DNA from: Rhodanobacteraceae bacterium
Lineage (GTDB): Bacteria > Pseudomonadota > Gammaproteobacteria > Xanthomonadales > SZUA-5
Assembly (NCBI GenBank): GCA_016717705.1
Contig: JADKFD010000037.1
Location: 1-35,043 of the forward strand
DNA length: 35,043 nucleotides
Reading direction: 5' to 3'
Shown here: piece after piece, positions 17,193 to 26,947 of the stretch
How the letters are laid out: each line of letters opens with the position of its first letter
Numbering within the stretch: the stretch's first letter is position 1
Notes under the pieces: generated by a model
Told to the model about the DNA's origin: nothing
Database searches by the model: none
The model's input: only the letters and a program-made list of their open reading frames with translations
Translations under genes and position numbers: made by a program

Positions 17193-17941
17193 GTGCTCAA
17201 GAAGACCGCGCTGATCGCGATGTTGTCGGTTCAGCGTTGTGCGCCGGTGGCCTGGGGCCCAGGACGACCAGGGTGGCGACGATGTCGAGATGCAGGCCGA
17301 CGATGAGTGGGCCGGCGATAGCGACGAGCCAGGCAGGCGAAGGCTCAGGGGCGACAGGGCAAAGGACGAAGCCGATCTGGCTGAACGCTATGGCGCCGAC
17401 GAGGGGACGAGCGCTGCGACAGACGAGATGACCGACACAGAGGACAGCAGCGATGAGGCATTCGCGTCCGAGAGCGAGGATGAAGGCGCCGGCGACGTGG
17501 CCGCTGTGCAGGAGGAGGAAGAGGAATCGGAAGACGCGACCGCCGACGACAGCGAGACCGGCGATCTGGCCGACGAGTCCGGCGCTGAAGCCGACGCTTC
17601 GGAGATCGACGAGGCGTGGGATGAGGCGATTGCCTTGGAAGCGGCAATGGATTCGAGCAACAGCGAAAGCTCGGCCGACGATGCGTCCGGCGCGGTTGCC
17701 ACTGCGGGCCCGGAACCTGCCAAACCGCCGAGCGCAGCGCCCCACGCCCGCGGTTGCGCCGCAACTGGCGCCGACTCCCGCGCCGGTTCCGCCCAAGCCG
17801 GCGCCTGCTCCCGCCCCCGCCACGCCGACTCCGGCAAGCCCGCCGACGCCGACCTCGGCTCCCGTCGCTGCCGCCGGGGGTTCGGGATGCATCAACAAGC
17901 AGGCGGTAGCGAAGACGGCCGCCCCCTCACGACAAAGCTAG
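17193..17941 (+). CDS. Secreted acidic, Pro/Ala-rich protein, frameshifted
   Basis: GTG start at 17193 with GAAGG 7 nt upstream; it opens VLKKTALIAMLSV, a signal peptide whose end (SALCAGGLGAQ) is shared between frames because of indels at about 17230 and 17255. A strongly Asp/Glu/Ser-rich region (about 17260-17700; e.g. DDVEMQADDEWAGDSDE and EEEEESEDATADDSETGD) continues into a Pro/Ala/Thr-rich linker (APTPAPVPPKPAPAPAP) in the next frame after one extra C near 17740, ending GSGCINKQAVAKTAAPSRQS and a TAG at 17939. Composition suggests a secreted or surface disordered protein, possibly ion-binding. No family recognised. The reading frame is reconstructed, so the exact product is uncertain. 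Confidence 0.5.
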
Positions 17942-17952
17942 CAGGCCCCGCC

Positions 17953-18166
17953 ATGAAGGGCGCCAAAGCAGAACGGCACGGTCAAGTGGTTCAACGACTG
18001 CAAGGGCTACGGGTTCATTACCCCAGAGTCCGGGCAGGACTTGTTCGTCCATTTCCGATCGATCCAGGGCAACGGATTCAAGAGCCTGAAGGAAGGCCAG
18101 CAAGTGACCTTCAAGGTGGTTCAGGGCCAGAAGGGGCTGCAGGCGGACGAAGTCCAGGCGCTGTGA
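17953..18166 (+). CDS. Cold-shock domain protein, 1-bp frameshift near the start
   Basis: Csp-type RNA chaperone of about 70 residues. NGTVKWFNDCKGYGFITPE includes RNP1 (KGYGFI), followed by DLFVHF (RNP2) and GQQVTFKVVQGQKGLQADEV, ending at 18166. The likely ATG is 17953 (MKGAK), but an extra A in the AAA at 17965-17967 puts it out of frame with the domain; removing it gives MKGAKQNGTVKWF. It lies immediately downstream of the acidic protein gene. Confidence 0.8.
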
Positions 18167-18189
18167 GGGCCTCGGCGGCGGTGTAGGGA

Positions 18190-18259
18190 AAGCGTCCGGA
18201 CAAGGTCCGGACCCACGACAGCGGGGGCTTTGGTGGGTTCGAACCTTGTTCGAACGCTT
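18190..18259. repeat. Long imperfect inverted repeat downstream of the cold-shock gene
   Basis: AAGCGTCCGGACAAGG... at 18190-18218 pairs with ...CCTTGTTCGAACGCTT at 18231-18259 over 29 bp with about five mismatches, mostly transitions. Each arm also contains its own palindrome (GTCCGGAC, GTTCGAAC). It could act as a transcription stop, but has no T-run; a small REP or MITE is more likely. Confidence 0.65.
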
Positions 18260-18269
18260 CCGGCACCGA

Positions 18270-18369
18270 GTAGGATGCGGTGAGCGCAGCGGAAATCGGC
18301 GAAATCCCATCGGCCAAGAGGGACACGGCATCGCGATCGATGCGGTTCGCGTGGCTCACCGCATCCTAC
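18270..18369. repeat. GTAGGATGCGGT-type palindromic element, copy 2
   Basis: Left end GTAGGATGCGGTGAGCGCAG and right end GTGGCTCACCGCATCCTAC are near-perfect inverted repeats; the inner ends carry AAATCGGCGAAATCCC and GATCGATGCGGTTCGC. The right end supplies the TAG stop (18366-18368) of the cysteine-cluster gene on the minus strand. Confidence 0.85.
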
Positions 18370-18713
18370 AAACCCGCGTCGACCAGCACGTGCGGAATGC
18401 TCTTGGCCGCGGTGCGACGGTAATCCTCGCGGATCGCGCGACAGTAGCCGCCGCCCATGGTGAAGCGGCGGCAGGTGTCCGGGCGCAGCTCGTAGATGCT
18501 GCAACTCATGCTCTGCCGGTCCAGCGCCACGCACCAGCCATCTTCGCTGCGCGCCATCACCACCAGGCCTTCGTCATCGGCGTCGGCGGGTCCGCGCGGC
18601 ACCCGATCCTCGGGCTCGACGATCACCAGCAAACGACAGCAGACCGCCTCGCAGTCGCTGCAGTGAACGGTCGGGTCGATCAGTTCGTCGTCGTCGCGCA
18701 AGTCCAGGGGCAT
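18366..18713 (-). CDS. YkgJ-family cysteine-cluster protein
   Basis: 115 residues with eight cysteines: C18, C21, C25, C26 (HCSDCEAVCC), C61, C71, C81 and C91 (RPDTCRRFTMGGGYC). This is the Zn/Fe-chelating CxxC...CC...C pattern of the YkgJ/UPF0153 family, whose biochemical role is unsettled. The stop codon and last codons overlap the end of a palindromic repeat, so the C-terminus may have been altered by insertion of that element. Confidence 0.85.
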   Translation of the reverse strand: MPLDLRDDDELIDPTVHCSDCEAVCCRLLVIVEPEDRVPRGPADADDEGLVVMARSEDGWCVALDRQSMSCSIYELRPDTCRRFTMGGGYCRAIREDYRRTAAKSIPHVLVDAGL

Positions 18714-18837
18714 TCACGCGATTTCCTGATCGCAAGCAAGCAGGACACCCGATGCACGGTGCCGATGGGGCTATGGTAGCGTGCCCATCCGGGCTGGGGT
18801 GGACTTCCGTGGCCTTGCGCTGCCAACCGGGACTACC
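18714..18837. promoter_or_regulatory. Divergent intergenic region, ykgJ-like / MFS
   Basis: 124 bp between two divergent starts. No convincing -35/-10 pair, operator or strong ribosome-binding site is visible; the MFS start is preceded by CCGGGACTACC. Confidence 0.3.
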
Positions 18838-20151
18838 ATGGCTTCCGATCGACAAGCTGCGAATGCCTGGCGCGTGCTGTTGCTGCTGTTTCTGGCGAAT
18901 CTGCTGAATTTCTTTGATCGCACGCTGCCTGCCGTTGTGGCGGAACCGATGCGCAAAGAGTGGGGCTTGAGCGACTTCCAACTCGGCCTGGTGTCTACCG
19001 CATTCGTGCTGGTCTATGCGATCGCCGGTCTCCCGCTCGGCCGCTGGGCCGATCGCGGTCCGCGCCGCACCATCCTGGCGCTGGGCCTGACCGTGTGGAG
19101 CGTGTTCACGGGCGCCGCCGCGGTGGTCAGCGGCTACGTCGGCTACTTTCTGGTGCGCATGGGCGTGGGCATCGGCGAAGCCTCCTACGCGCCAACCGCC
19201 AATTCCCTGATCGGCGACCTGTTTCCGTCGGCCACCCGGGCGCGGGCGATTTCGCTGTTCATGCTCGCCCTGCCGCTCGGCGTGATGCTCGCATTCTTCA
19301 CCGTGGGACCGATGGTGCAGGCCCTGGGCAGTTGGCGCGCACCATTCGTGGTGGCGGCGGTGCCCGGGCTGCTGCTCGCCGTGGCGATCTGGCGCATCCG
19401 TGAACCCGCGCGCGGTGCGGCCGATGCAATGCAGCAAGATGCCGCGCCAGTGGCGCGACCGATACGCAGCTTGTTGGCCATCCCGACCTTCCGCTGGATC
19501 GTCGGCTCGGGGCTCACGCTGAACTTCGCCACCTATGCCATCAACGGCTTCATCGTGCCTTTGCTGCAGCGCCATTTCGGGTTGCCGATTGGCAGCGCAG
19601 CCGTGTACGCCGGCTTGATCACGGGTGCCACCGGAATTGCCGGCCTGACCATGGGCGGCTGGCTGGCCGACCGCCTGCACCAACACTCGGAACACGCACG
19701 ATTGCGCTTTTGTGCCTGCGCGTTGGTCGGCGCTTCGCTGGCGACCGCTGCCGCCCTGGCGCTGGGCAGCTCCTCGGTGGCGCTATTCACGGTGCTGTTT
19801 GCGGCCGGCGTGCTGGCCTACTACAGCTACTACGCCTGCGTTTACCCGGCCTTGCACGATGTCGTCGCCCCACGCCTGCGCGGCACCGCCTTCGCCGTCT
19901 ATTTCGCGGCGATGTACCTGCTCGGCGGCGCCTTCGGCCCAGCCGTGGTCGGGGCGCTGTCGGACCGCTTGGCCAAGACCGCCATGCACGCGGCCGGTGT
20001 CGACCTGATGAACGAGGGCTTCAAGGCAGCAGGGCTTTACGCCGCCATGAACCTGGTGCCCGCGATGCTGGCCGCGACCGCATTGTTCGTTTACCTCGCG
20101 TCGCGGCGTTTCGCCGCGGATGCGCGCGCGATGCGAGCGGGGAAACCGTAG
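18838..20151 (+). CDS. MFS transporter, spinster-like family
   Basis: 437 residues from ATG 18838 (MASDRQAANAWRVLLLLFLA), with 12 predicted transmembrane helices. NLLNFFDRTLPAVVAEPMRKEW (about 22-43), GRWADRGPRRTI (between helices 2 and 3, motif A) and GIGEASYAPTANSLIGD (about 117-133) are typical of spinster-like permeases, which in animals move sphingolipids or lysophospholipids; bacterial substrates are mostly unknown. An upstream in-frame ATG at 18781 would add a non-conserved 19 residues. Confidence 0.88.
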   Translation: MASDRQAANAWRVLLLLFLANLLNFFDRTLPAVVAEPMRKEWGLSDFQLGLVSTAFVLVYAIAGLPLGRWADRGPRRTILALGLTVWSVFTGAAAVVSGYVGYFLVRMGVGIGEASYAPTANSLIGDLFPSATRARAISLFMLALPLGVMLAFFTVGPMVQALGSWRAPFVVAAVPGLLLAVAIWRIREPARGAADAMQQDAAPVARPIRSLLAIPTFRWIVGSGLTLNFATYAINGFIVPLLQRHFGLPIGSAAVYAGLITGATGIAGLTMGGWLADRLHQHSEHARLRFCACALVGASLATAAALALGSSSVALFTVLFAAGVLAYYSYYACVYPALHDVVAPRLRGTAFAVYFAAMYLLGGAFGPAVVGALSDRLAKTAMHAAGVDLMNEGFKAAGLYAAMNLVPAMLAATALFVYLASRRFAADARAMRAGKP

Positions 20152-20263
20152 AACGTCCTGCCGGCCGAACCCGCCGTTCCGGAAGTCGTTGCGCCGAGGG
20201 TGGACATGGAAGGCCCCGACCCTGACATCGTCCGTGCACCCGATCCGGCTGCACGTGCCCAGC

Positions 20264-20470
20264 CTAGGCCAAGGTCCGCAAGGCCTGCAGTGCGATCGAA
20301 TCCAGTCCGGCTCCGCCCGCTTGTGCATGTTCGATCAAGCTGGCGCGCATGCCCGGTGTCCAGAAATGGCGCAGGTGCTCGGCGGTGGCAGTGACCGCCT
20401 GATCGCCCGGCTGCGAACGCAGGTTGCGCGCGATCTCGTTGGCCATGCGGACGAGTTTTTCGAGTTTCAT
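20264..20470 (-). CDS. fdsD: NAD-dependent formate dehydrogenase delta subunit
   Basis: 68 residues, MKLEKLVRMANEIARNLRS... then AEHLRHFWTPGMRASLIEHA, the FdsD family signature. It is a small assembly/stability subunit of the cytoplasmic molybdenum formate dehydrogenase. It lies 179 nt after the fdsA stop, separated by an array of REP units rather than the fdsC (fdhD-like sulfurtransferase) gene that usually sits there. Confidence 0.88.
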   Translation of the reverse strand: MKLEKLVRMANEIARNLRSQPGDQAVTATAEHLRHFWTPGMRASLIEHAQAGGAGLDSIALQALRTLA

Positions 20471-20485
20471 CGGCACGCCGCCTCT

Positions 20486-20644
20486 GGTGCGGGCGGGTTC
20501 GTCCCGCGATCTTGCGGCAGTTGTGGGAGCGGGTTTATCCCGCGATCTTTTGGCCCAAGAGCTCGCGGGATAAACCCGCTCCCACAGGAAAGCAAAGCTC
20601 GCGGGGTGAACCCGCTCCCACAGGAAGGCAAAGCTCGCGGTGTC
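20486..20644. repeat. Array of four to five REP units between fdsA and fdsD
   Basis: Two units in one orientation (about 20486-20513, GTGCGGGCGGGTTCGTCCCG, and 20522-20549, TGTGGGAGCGGGTTTATCCC) and two inverted (20559-20585, 20596-20622, each ending CCCGCTCCCACA), plus a truncated piece at 20632-20644. The inverted units are separated by near-identical AGGAAAGCAAAGCTCGCGG spacers, which suggests local duplication. Transcripts of the operon would fold strongly here. Confidence 0.88.
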
Positions 20645-20649
20645 GGGGA

Positions 20650-23498
20650 TCAACGTGCCACATCGGCCGCGCTCCGTTCGATCCGCCGCAGAAAATCGTC
20701 GCGCTTGCGATCCTCTTTCTGCCACTCGCTGATGCCGCTGGTGCGCGACACCTGCACCGCGGTGACCTTGTACTCGGGGCAGTTGGTGGCCCAGTCCGAG
20801 TAGTCGGTGGTGACCACGTTGGCGCCGGTGCGGGCGTGGTGGAAGGTGGTGTAGACCACGCCCGGCTGCATGCGCTCGGAGATCACCGCGCGCAGCGAGG
20901 TTTCGCCGGAGCGGCTCTGCAGCAGCACGTGATCGCCGGACTTGATGCCGCGGTTCTCGGCGTCGAAGGGATGGATTTCGAGCACGTCCTCGTCGTGCCA
21001 CTGGTTGTTCGGCGTGCGCGCGGTCTGCGCGCCGACGTTGTACTGCGACAGGATGCGCCCGGTGGTCAGCAGCAGCGGGAAGCGCGCGCCGGTGCGTTCG
21101 TCGGTGGGGATGAACTCGGTCAGCATGAAGCGGCCCTTGCCGCGCACGAAATGGTCGACGTGCATGATCGGCGTGCCCTGCGGCGCCTGGTCGTTGCACG
21201 GCCACTGCAGTGAACCCATGGCGTCGATCTTCGCGTAGGACACGCCGGCAAAACTCGGCGTCAGCCGCGCGATCTCGTCCATCACTTCGGACGGATGCGT
21301 GTAGTGCACGGCCATGCCCAGCGCCTGCGCAAAGCGCTGGGTCACTTCCCAGTCGGCCAGCCCCGCCAGCGGCTGCATCACCTTGCGCACGCGACTGATG
21401 CGGCGCTCGGCGTTGGTGAAGGTGCCGTCCTTCTCCAGGAACGACGAGCCCGGCAGGAACACGTGCGCGTACTTGGCGGTCTCGTTCAGGAACAGGTCGT
21501 GGACGATCACGCATTCCATCGCCATCAGGCCGGCGACAACCGATTGCGTGTCGGGGTCCGACTGGGCGATGTCCTCGCCCTGGATGTAGATGCCCTTGAA
21601 GCCGCCGGTCAGCGCTTCGTCGAGCATGTTGGGGATGCGCAGGCCCGGTTCCTTCGACAGCGGCACGCCCCACAGGTGCTCGAACAGCTCGCGCGTGGCG
21701 TCGTCGCTCACATGGCGGTAGCCGGAGTACTCGTGCGGGAACGAGCCCATGTCGCAGGCGCCCTGCACATTGTTCTGGCCGCGCAGCGGGTTCACGCCGA
21801 CGCCGTCGCGGCCGATGTTGCCGGTGGCCATGGCCAGGTTGGCCATGCCCATGACCATGGTCGAGCCCTGGCTGTGCTCGGTGACGCCGAGGCCGTAGTA
21901 GATCGCGCCGTTGCGCGCATTGGCGAACAGGCGCGCCGCGGCGCGCACTTCCGTGGCGGGCACGCCGGTGATCGCCTGCATCGCTTCCGGCGAATTGCGC
22001 TCCTCGGCAATGAAGCGCGCCCACGACTCGAACGCCGCCAGATCGCAGCGCTCGCGCACGTAGTCTTCCTTGACCAGTCCTTCGGTGACGACGACGTGGG
22101 CGATGGCATTGATCAGCGCGACATTGGTGCCCGGCAGCAGCGCCAGGTGGTGCGCCGCCTCGACGTGCGCCGAGCGCACCAGGTCGATGCGGCGCGGATC
22201 GGCGACGATCAGTTTGGCGCCCTCGCGCAGGCGCTTCTTCATGCGCGAGGCGAACACCGGATGCGCATCGGTCGGGTTGGCGCCGATCAGCAGGATCACA
22301 TCCGACTGCGCGACCGACTTGAAGTCCTGGGTGCCGGCCGAGGTGCCGAAGGTGTTCTTCAAGCCGTAGCCGGTCGGCGAATGGCAGACGCGCGCGCAGG
22401 TGTCGACATTGTTGTTGCCGAAAGCCGGCGCGGATCAGCTTCTGCACCAAAAAGGTCTCTTCATTGGTGCAGCGCGACGAGGTGATGCCGCCGATGGCGT
22501 CGCGGCCGTATTGCGACTGCAATCGGCGGAACTCCGACGCCGCGTGGGCGAAGGCTACCTCCCACGACACCTTGCGCCACGGATCGCTGATCGTCGCGCG
22601 GATCATCGGCTGGGTGATGCGGTCCTTGTGCGTGGCGTAGCCCCACGCGAAACGCCCCTTGACGCAGGAATGGCCCTCGTTGGCCTGGCCATCCTTCCAC
22701 GGCAGCATGCGCACCACCTGGTTGCCCTGGGTCTCGGCGCGGAAGCCGCAGCCGACGCCGCAATAGGCGCAGGTGGTGTTGACGAAGCCGGTCGGCGTGC
22801 CGAGTTCGATGACGCTTTTTTCGTTGAGCGTCGCGGTCGGGCAGGCCTGCACGCAGGCGCCGCAGGACACGCATTCGGAGGACAGGAAATCCAGCGTGCC
22901 GGTGGAAACCTTGGACGACAGCCCGCGCCCGGTGATGGTCAACGCAAAGGTGCCCTGCACTTCGGCGCAGGCGCGCACGCAGCGCGAGCAGACGATGCAC
23001 TTGGACGAATCGAAGGTGAAATACGGATTGCTCTCGTCCTTCGCCTCGGTGCGGTGTTTGGCGCCGTCGTAGCCGTAGCGCACTTCGCGCAGGCCGACCG
23101 CGCCGGCCATGTCCTGCAGTTCGCAATCGCCGTTGGCCGAGCAGGTCAGGCAGTCGAGCGGGTGGTCGGAGATGTACAGCTCCATCACGCCCTTGCGCAG
23201 CGTCGCCAGCCGCGGCGTTTGCGTGTGGACGACCAGGCCCTCCTCGGCCGGCGTCGTGCACGAAGCCGGCGTGCCGCTTGCGGCCTTCGATCTCGACCAG
23301 GCACAGGCGGCAGGAGCCGAAGGCCTCGACCGAATCGGTGGCGCAGAGCTTGGGGATGGCGGTGCCGTGGCTGCGTGCGGCGGCCATGATCGAGGTGCCT
23401 TTGGGCACCGTCACGCGCACGCCGTCGATGGTCAGCGTGACCGTGTCGGTGCCCAGGCGCAGCGGCGTGCCGTGGTCGAATTCCTTGAGCAGGGTCAT
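20650..23498 (-). CDS. fdsA: NAD-dependent formate dehydrogenase alpha (catalytic) subunit, two frameshifts
   Basis: Oxidises formate to CO2 at a bis-MGD molybdenum site and passes electrons through Fe-S clusters to FdsB. Start ATG at 23498 (MTLLKEFDHGTPLRLG). A 2Fe-2S domain (CATDSVEAFGSCRLCLVEIEG), His/Cys cluster (DHPLDCLTCSANGDC), two 4Fe-4S motifs (CIVCSRCVRAC, CVSCGACVQAC), CAYCGVGCGF near the molybdopterin domain, and the Mo-ligand region ARVCHSPTG (about 22370-22405) are all present, but an extra base near 23277 and an indel near 22425 put them in different frames. The C-terminal 570 residues (20650-22362) are clean and include TPNNQWHDEDVLEIHP and a molybdopterin-dinucleotide domain. 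Total length of about 950 codons matches FdsA. The breaks are probably sequence errors. Confidence 0.9.
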
Positions 23499-25073
23499 GG
23501 CATATCTCGTTGGTGCCCAAACGGGGCGTCTCAGCGCTCCGCTCGGACCAAAGTCCTCGCGGAAATGGGTGATCGCGCTGAGCACCGGCAGCGGCGTCAG
23601 GCCACCGAGCGCGCACAGCGAGGCGTCGGTCATCACCGTGCACAGATCCTTGACCAGTTCGAGATTGCGCTCGGGTTCGATGCCGCGCGCGACCTTGTCG
23701 AGCGTCTCGGCGCCGCGCGTGGAACCGATGCGGCACGGCGTGCACTTGCCGCAGCTCTCGATGGCGCAGAACTCGAAGGCGAAACGCGCCTGCTTCGCCA
23801 TGTCGACGCTGTCGTCGAACACCACGATGCCGGCATGGCCGAGCAGACCACCTGCTGCAGCCAGCGCTTCGTAGTCGAGCGGCGTGTCGAGCAGCTTCTC
23901 GGGAAAGTACGCACCGAGAGGACCGCCGACCTGCACCGCGCGCAGCGGGCGTCCGCTGTAGGTGCCGCCGCCGAGGTCGTTGACCAGTTCGCGCAGGGTG
24001 ATGCCAAAAGCGCATTCGAACAAGCCGCCGCGGCGCACGTTGCCGGCCAGTTGCACCGGCATCGATCCGCGCGATCGGCCCATCCCGAAGTCGGCATAGG
24101 CCGCTCCGCCGTTGGCCAGAATCCACGGCACCGCGGCCAGCGACAGCACGTTGTTGATGACCGTCGGGCGGCCGAACAAGCCATGGTGCGCCGGCAGCGG
24201 CGGCTTGGCGCGCACTTGTCCACGCCGCCCTTCGATGCTCTCCAGCAGCGCGGTTTCCTCGCCGCAGATATAGGCGCCGGCGCCGACACGCACATCGATG
24301 TCGAAATCGGGGTTCAGCACGCCGCGATGGCGGGCCACCGCGATGGCGTGGTGCAGCGTGGCAATCGCGTGCGGATATTCGGAGCGGATATAGATCACGC
24401 CGCGGCTGGCACCCACGGCGAGCCCGGCGATCAGCATGCCTTCGAGCAGCGAGAACGGATCGCCCTCGATCAGCATGCGGTCGGCAAAGGTGCCGCTGTC
24501 GCCCTCGTCGGCGTTGCAGACGATGTACTTGCGCGGGCCGGGGGCCTGCGCCACCGTGCGCCATTTGATGCCGGTCGGGAAGCCGGCGCCGCCGCGCCCG
24601 CGCAAACCCGAATTCACCACTTCCTGCAGCACATCGTCGGCCGACAGCGTGCGCGCGCGGGCCAGTCCGGCCATGCCGCCATGGGCGATGTAATCGTCCA
24701 GCGACAGCGGATCGACGACGCCGACGCGGGCGAAGCTCAGCCGCTGCTGGCGCGCCATCCATGGCATCTGCTCGGTAGGGCCATGGCCGAGTGGGTGCGC
24801 CACGCCGTCCTGGAATCCGGCCGCGAACAGCGACTCGACGTCGGCCGGCGTCACCGGACCGTAGGCGACGCGTCCGGCGGGCGTTTCCACCTCGACCAGC
24901 GGCTCCAGCCAGAGCATGCCGCGGGTGCCGGTGCGCACCAGCGTCAGATCCAGCCCGAGTCGGCGTGCATGATCGGCAATCGCCGCGGCGGTGCGGTCGG
25001 CGCCCACCGAAAGCGCGGCGGCGTCGCGGGAGACGAAGATTCTCCAACTGCGCAGCGTGCCGTCGGCCGGCAC
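23499..25073 (-). CDS. fdsB: NAD-dependent formate dehydrogenase beta subunit (FMN, NADH site)
   Basis: NuoF-like subunit that takes electrons from FdsA and reduces NAD+. GTG start at 25073. About 525 residues: an N-terminal thioredoxin-like/NuoE-related part (1-110), then GRGGAGFPTGIKW and CNADEGDSGTFADRMLIEGD (NADH/FMN binding) and ESCGKCTPCRIGSTRG for the 4Fe-4S cluster. No stop separates it from fdsA: the frame reads FGPSGALRRPVWAPTRYAM and straight into the fdsA start. A one-base shift near 23535 would give the expected TGA, so the fusion is probably an error, but it should be noted. Confidence 0.9.
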
Positions 25074-25100
25074 GCGTCGACCAGCAGGCCACCCCGGCGG

Positions 25101-25625
25101 TTACCACGCCCGGCGCGGACCTCCCCACCCCGGCCGCCAGCGCGCCCCACGGCGCGGCCCGCGCCACCCCCGAACGGCATGCCTGCGCCCCTGCAAACGC
25201 GCCACCAGGGCATCGGCGGCATTCTCGTCGAATCCGGCCAGCAACTCACCGTCCACCAGTGCCGCCGGCCCCCAAGTGCGCAGTTGCCCAGGCAATAGAG
25301 CGTTCTTCAAGGGGACCCCGGCCCCGCCGGCCGGCCGGCGGGCCCGCGCTGCCGCCAGCGCGGCCGACGCCGCCGGCCTGACAGGCCTCCGCGCGACAAA
25401 GTTTCAACACGTGCCGGGCGGGCATCGCCTCGTGGAAGTCGTGGTAGAAACTGATCACGCCGCGCACATCGGCCTTGGAGATTTCAGGCGCTCGGCCAGC
25501 AGCGGCAGCGCCTCGCGGGCACAAGGGTCAAGCGCTGCAGGCGTGCAGGATCGGCAGCAGGCGGTCGGCCCGCCGCCGTCCTCGCCGTAGAAAGCGCGGG
25601 CCGCAGCGGTCTCGGCCGCGCCCCG
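25101..25625 (-). CDS. fdsG: NAD-dependent formate dehydrogenase gamma subunit, badly broken
   Basis: NuoE-like 2Fe-2S subunit recognisable only in pieces across all three frames: RADRLLPILHA (about 25560-25590), REALPLLAERL and EISKADVRGVISFYHDFHEA (25430-25500), ARHVLKLCRAEACQA (25385-25430, first cluster cysteines), YCLGNCALG (about 25275-25300, second cysteine pair) and GPAALVDGELLAGFDENAADAL (25200-25270). Order and spacing match FdsG, so the gene is intact in origin but the consensus here is poor, with G/C-only insertions at about 25315-25375 and 25080-25180. The 5' end is lost in the tract beginning at 25627. Confidence 0.7.
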
Positions 25626-25626
25626 G

Positions 25627-26723
<1,097 letters not shown>

Positions 26724-26847
26724 ATGCATGCCGGGCGCCTGTCGGGGAGGATGCAGGTAGCGCGAGCGAAGGCCAATCCGCGGAGCGGTCGACCGGGCCG
26801 GGGGCGGGCAGGCGGCCCCCCACCGGGTAGCGGTGACCGCATCAAGC

Positions 26848-26932
26848 GATTGCTGCGGTGCGCATGGCTCACCGCTTCCTGCTTGGGCTCGGGCTGCGAT
26901 CGATGCGGTTCGCCAAGGCTCACTACCTCCTA
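26848..26932. repeat. GTAGGATGCGGT-type element, degenerate copy 3
   Basis: Two half-copies in tandem: GCTGCGGTGCGCATGGCTCACCGCTTCCTGC (26853-26882 region) and GATCGATGCGGTTCGCCAAGGCTCACTACCTCCTAC (about 26898-26932). Both resemble the right end of copies 1 and 2 (GATGCGGTTCGCGTGGCTCACCGCATCCTAC). The element lies immediately upstream of recC and holds in-frame ATGs that should not be taken as the recC start. Confidence 0.65.
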
Positions 26933-26947
26933 CGCACGCATCGGCCC

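Noticed and set aside
20486..20644. CRISPR array
   Set aside because: Units alternate in orientation, are palindromic and have near-identical spacers; they are REP elements and no cas gene is present.
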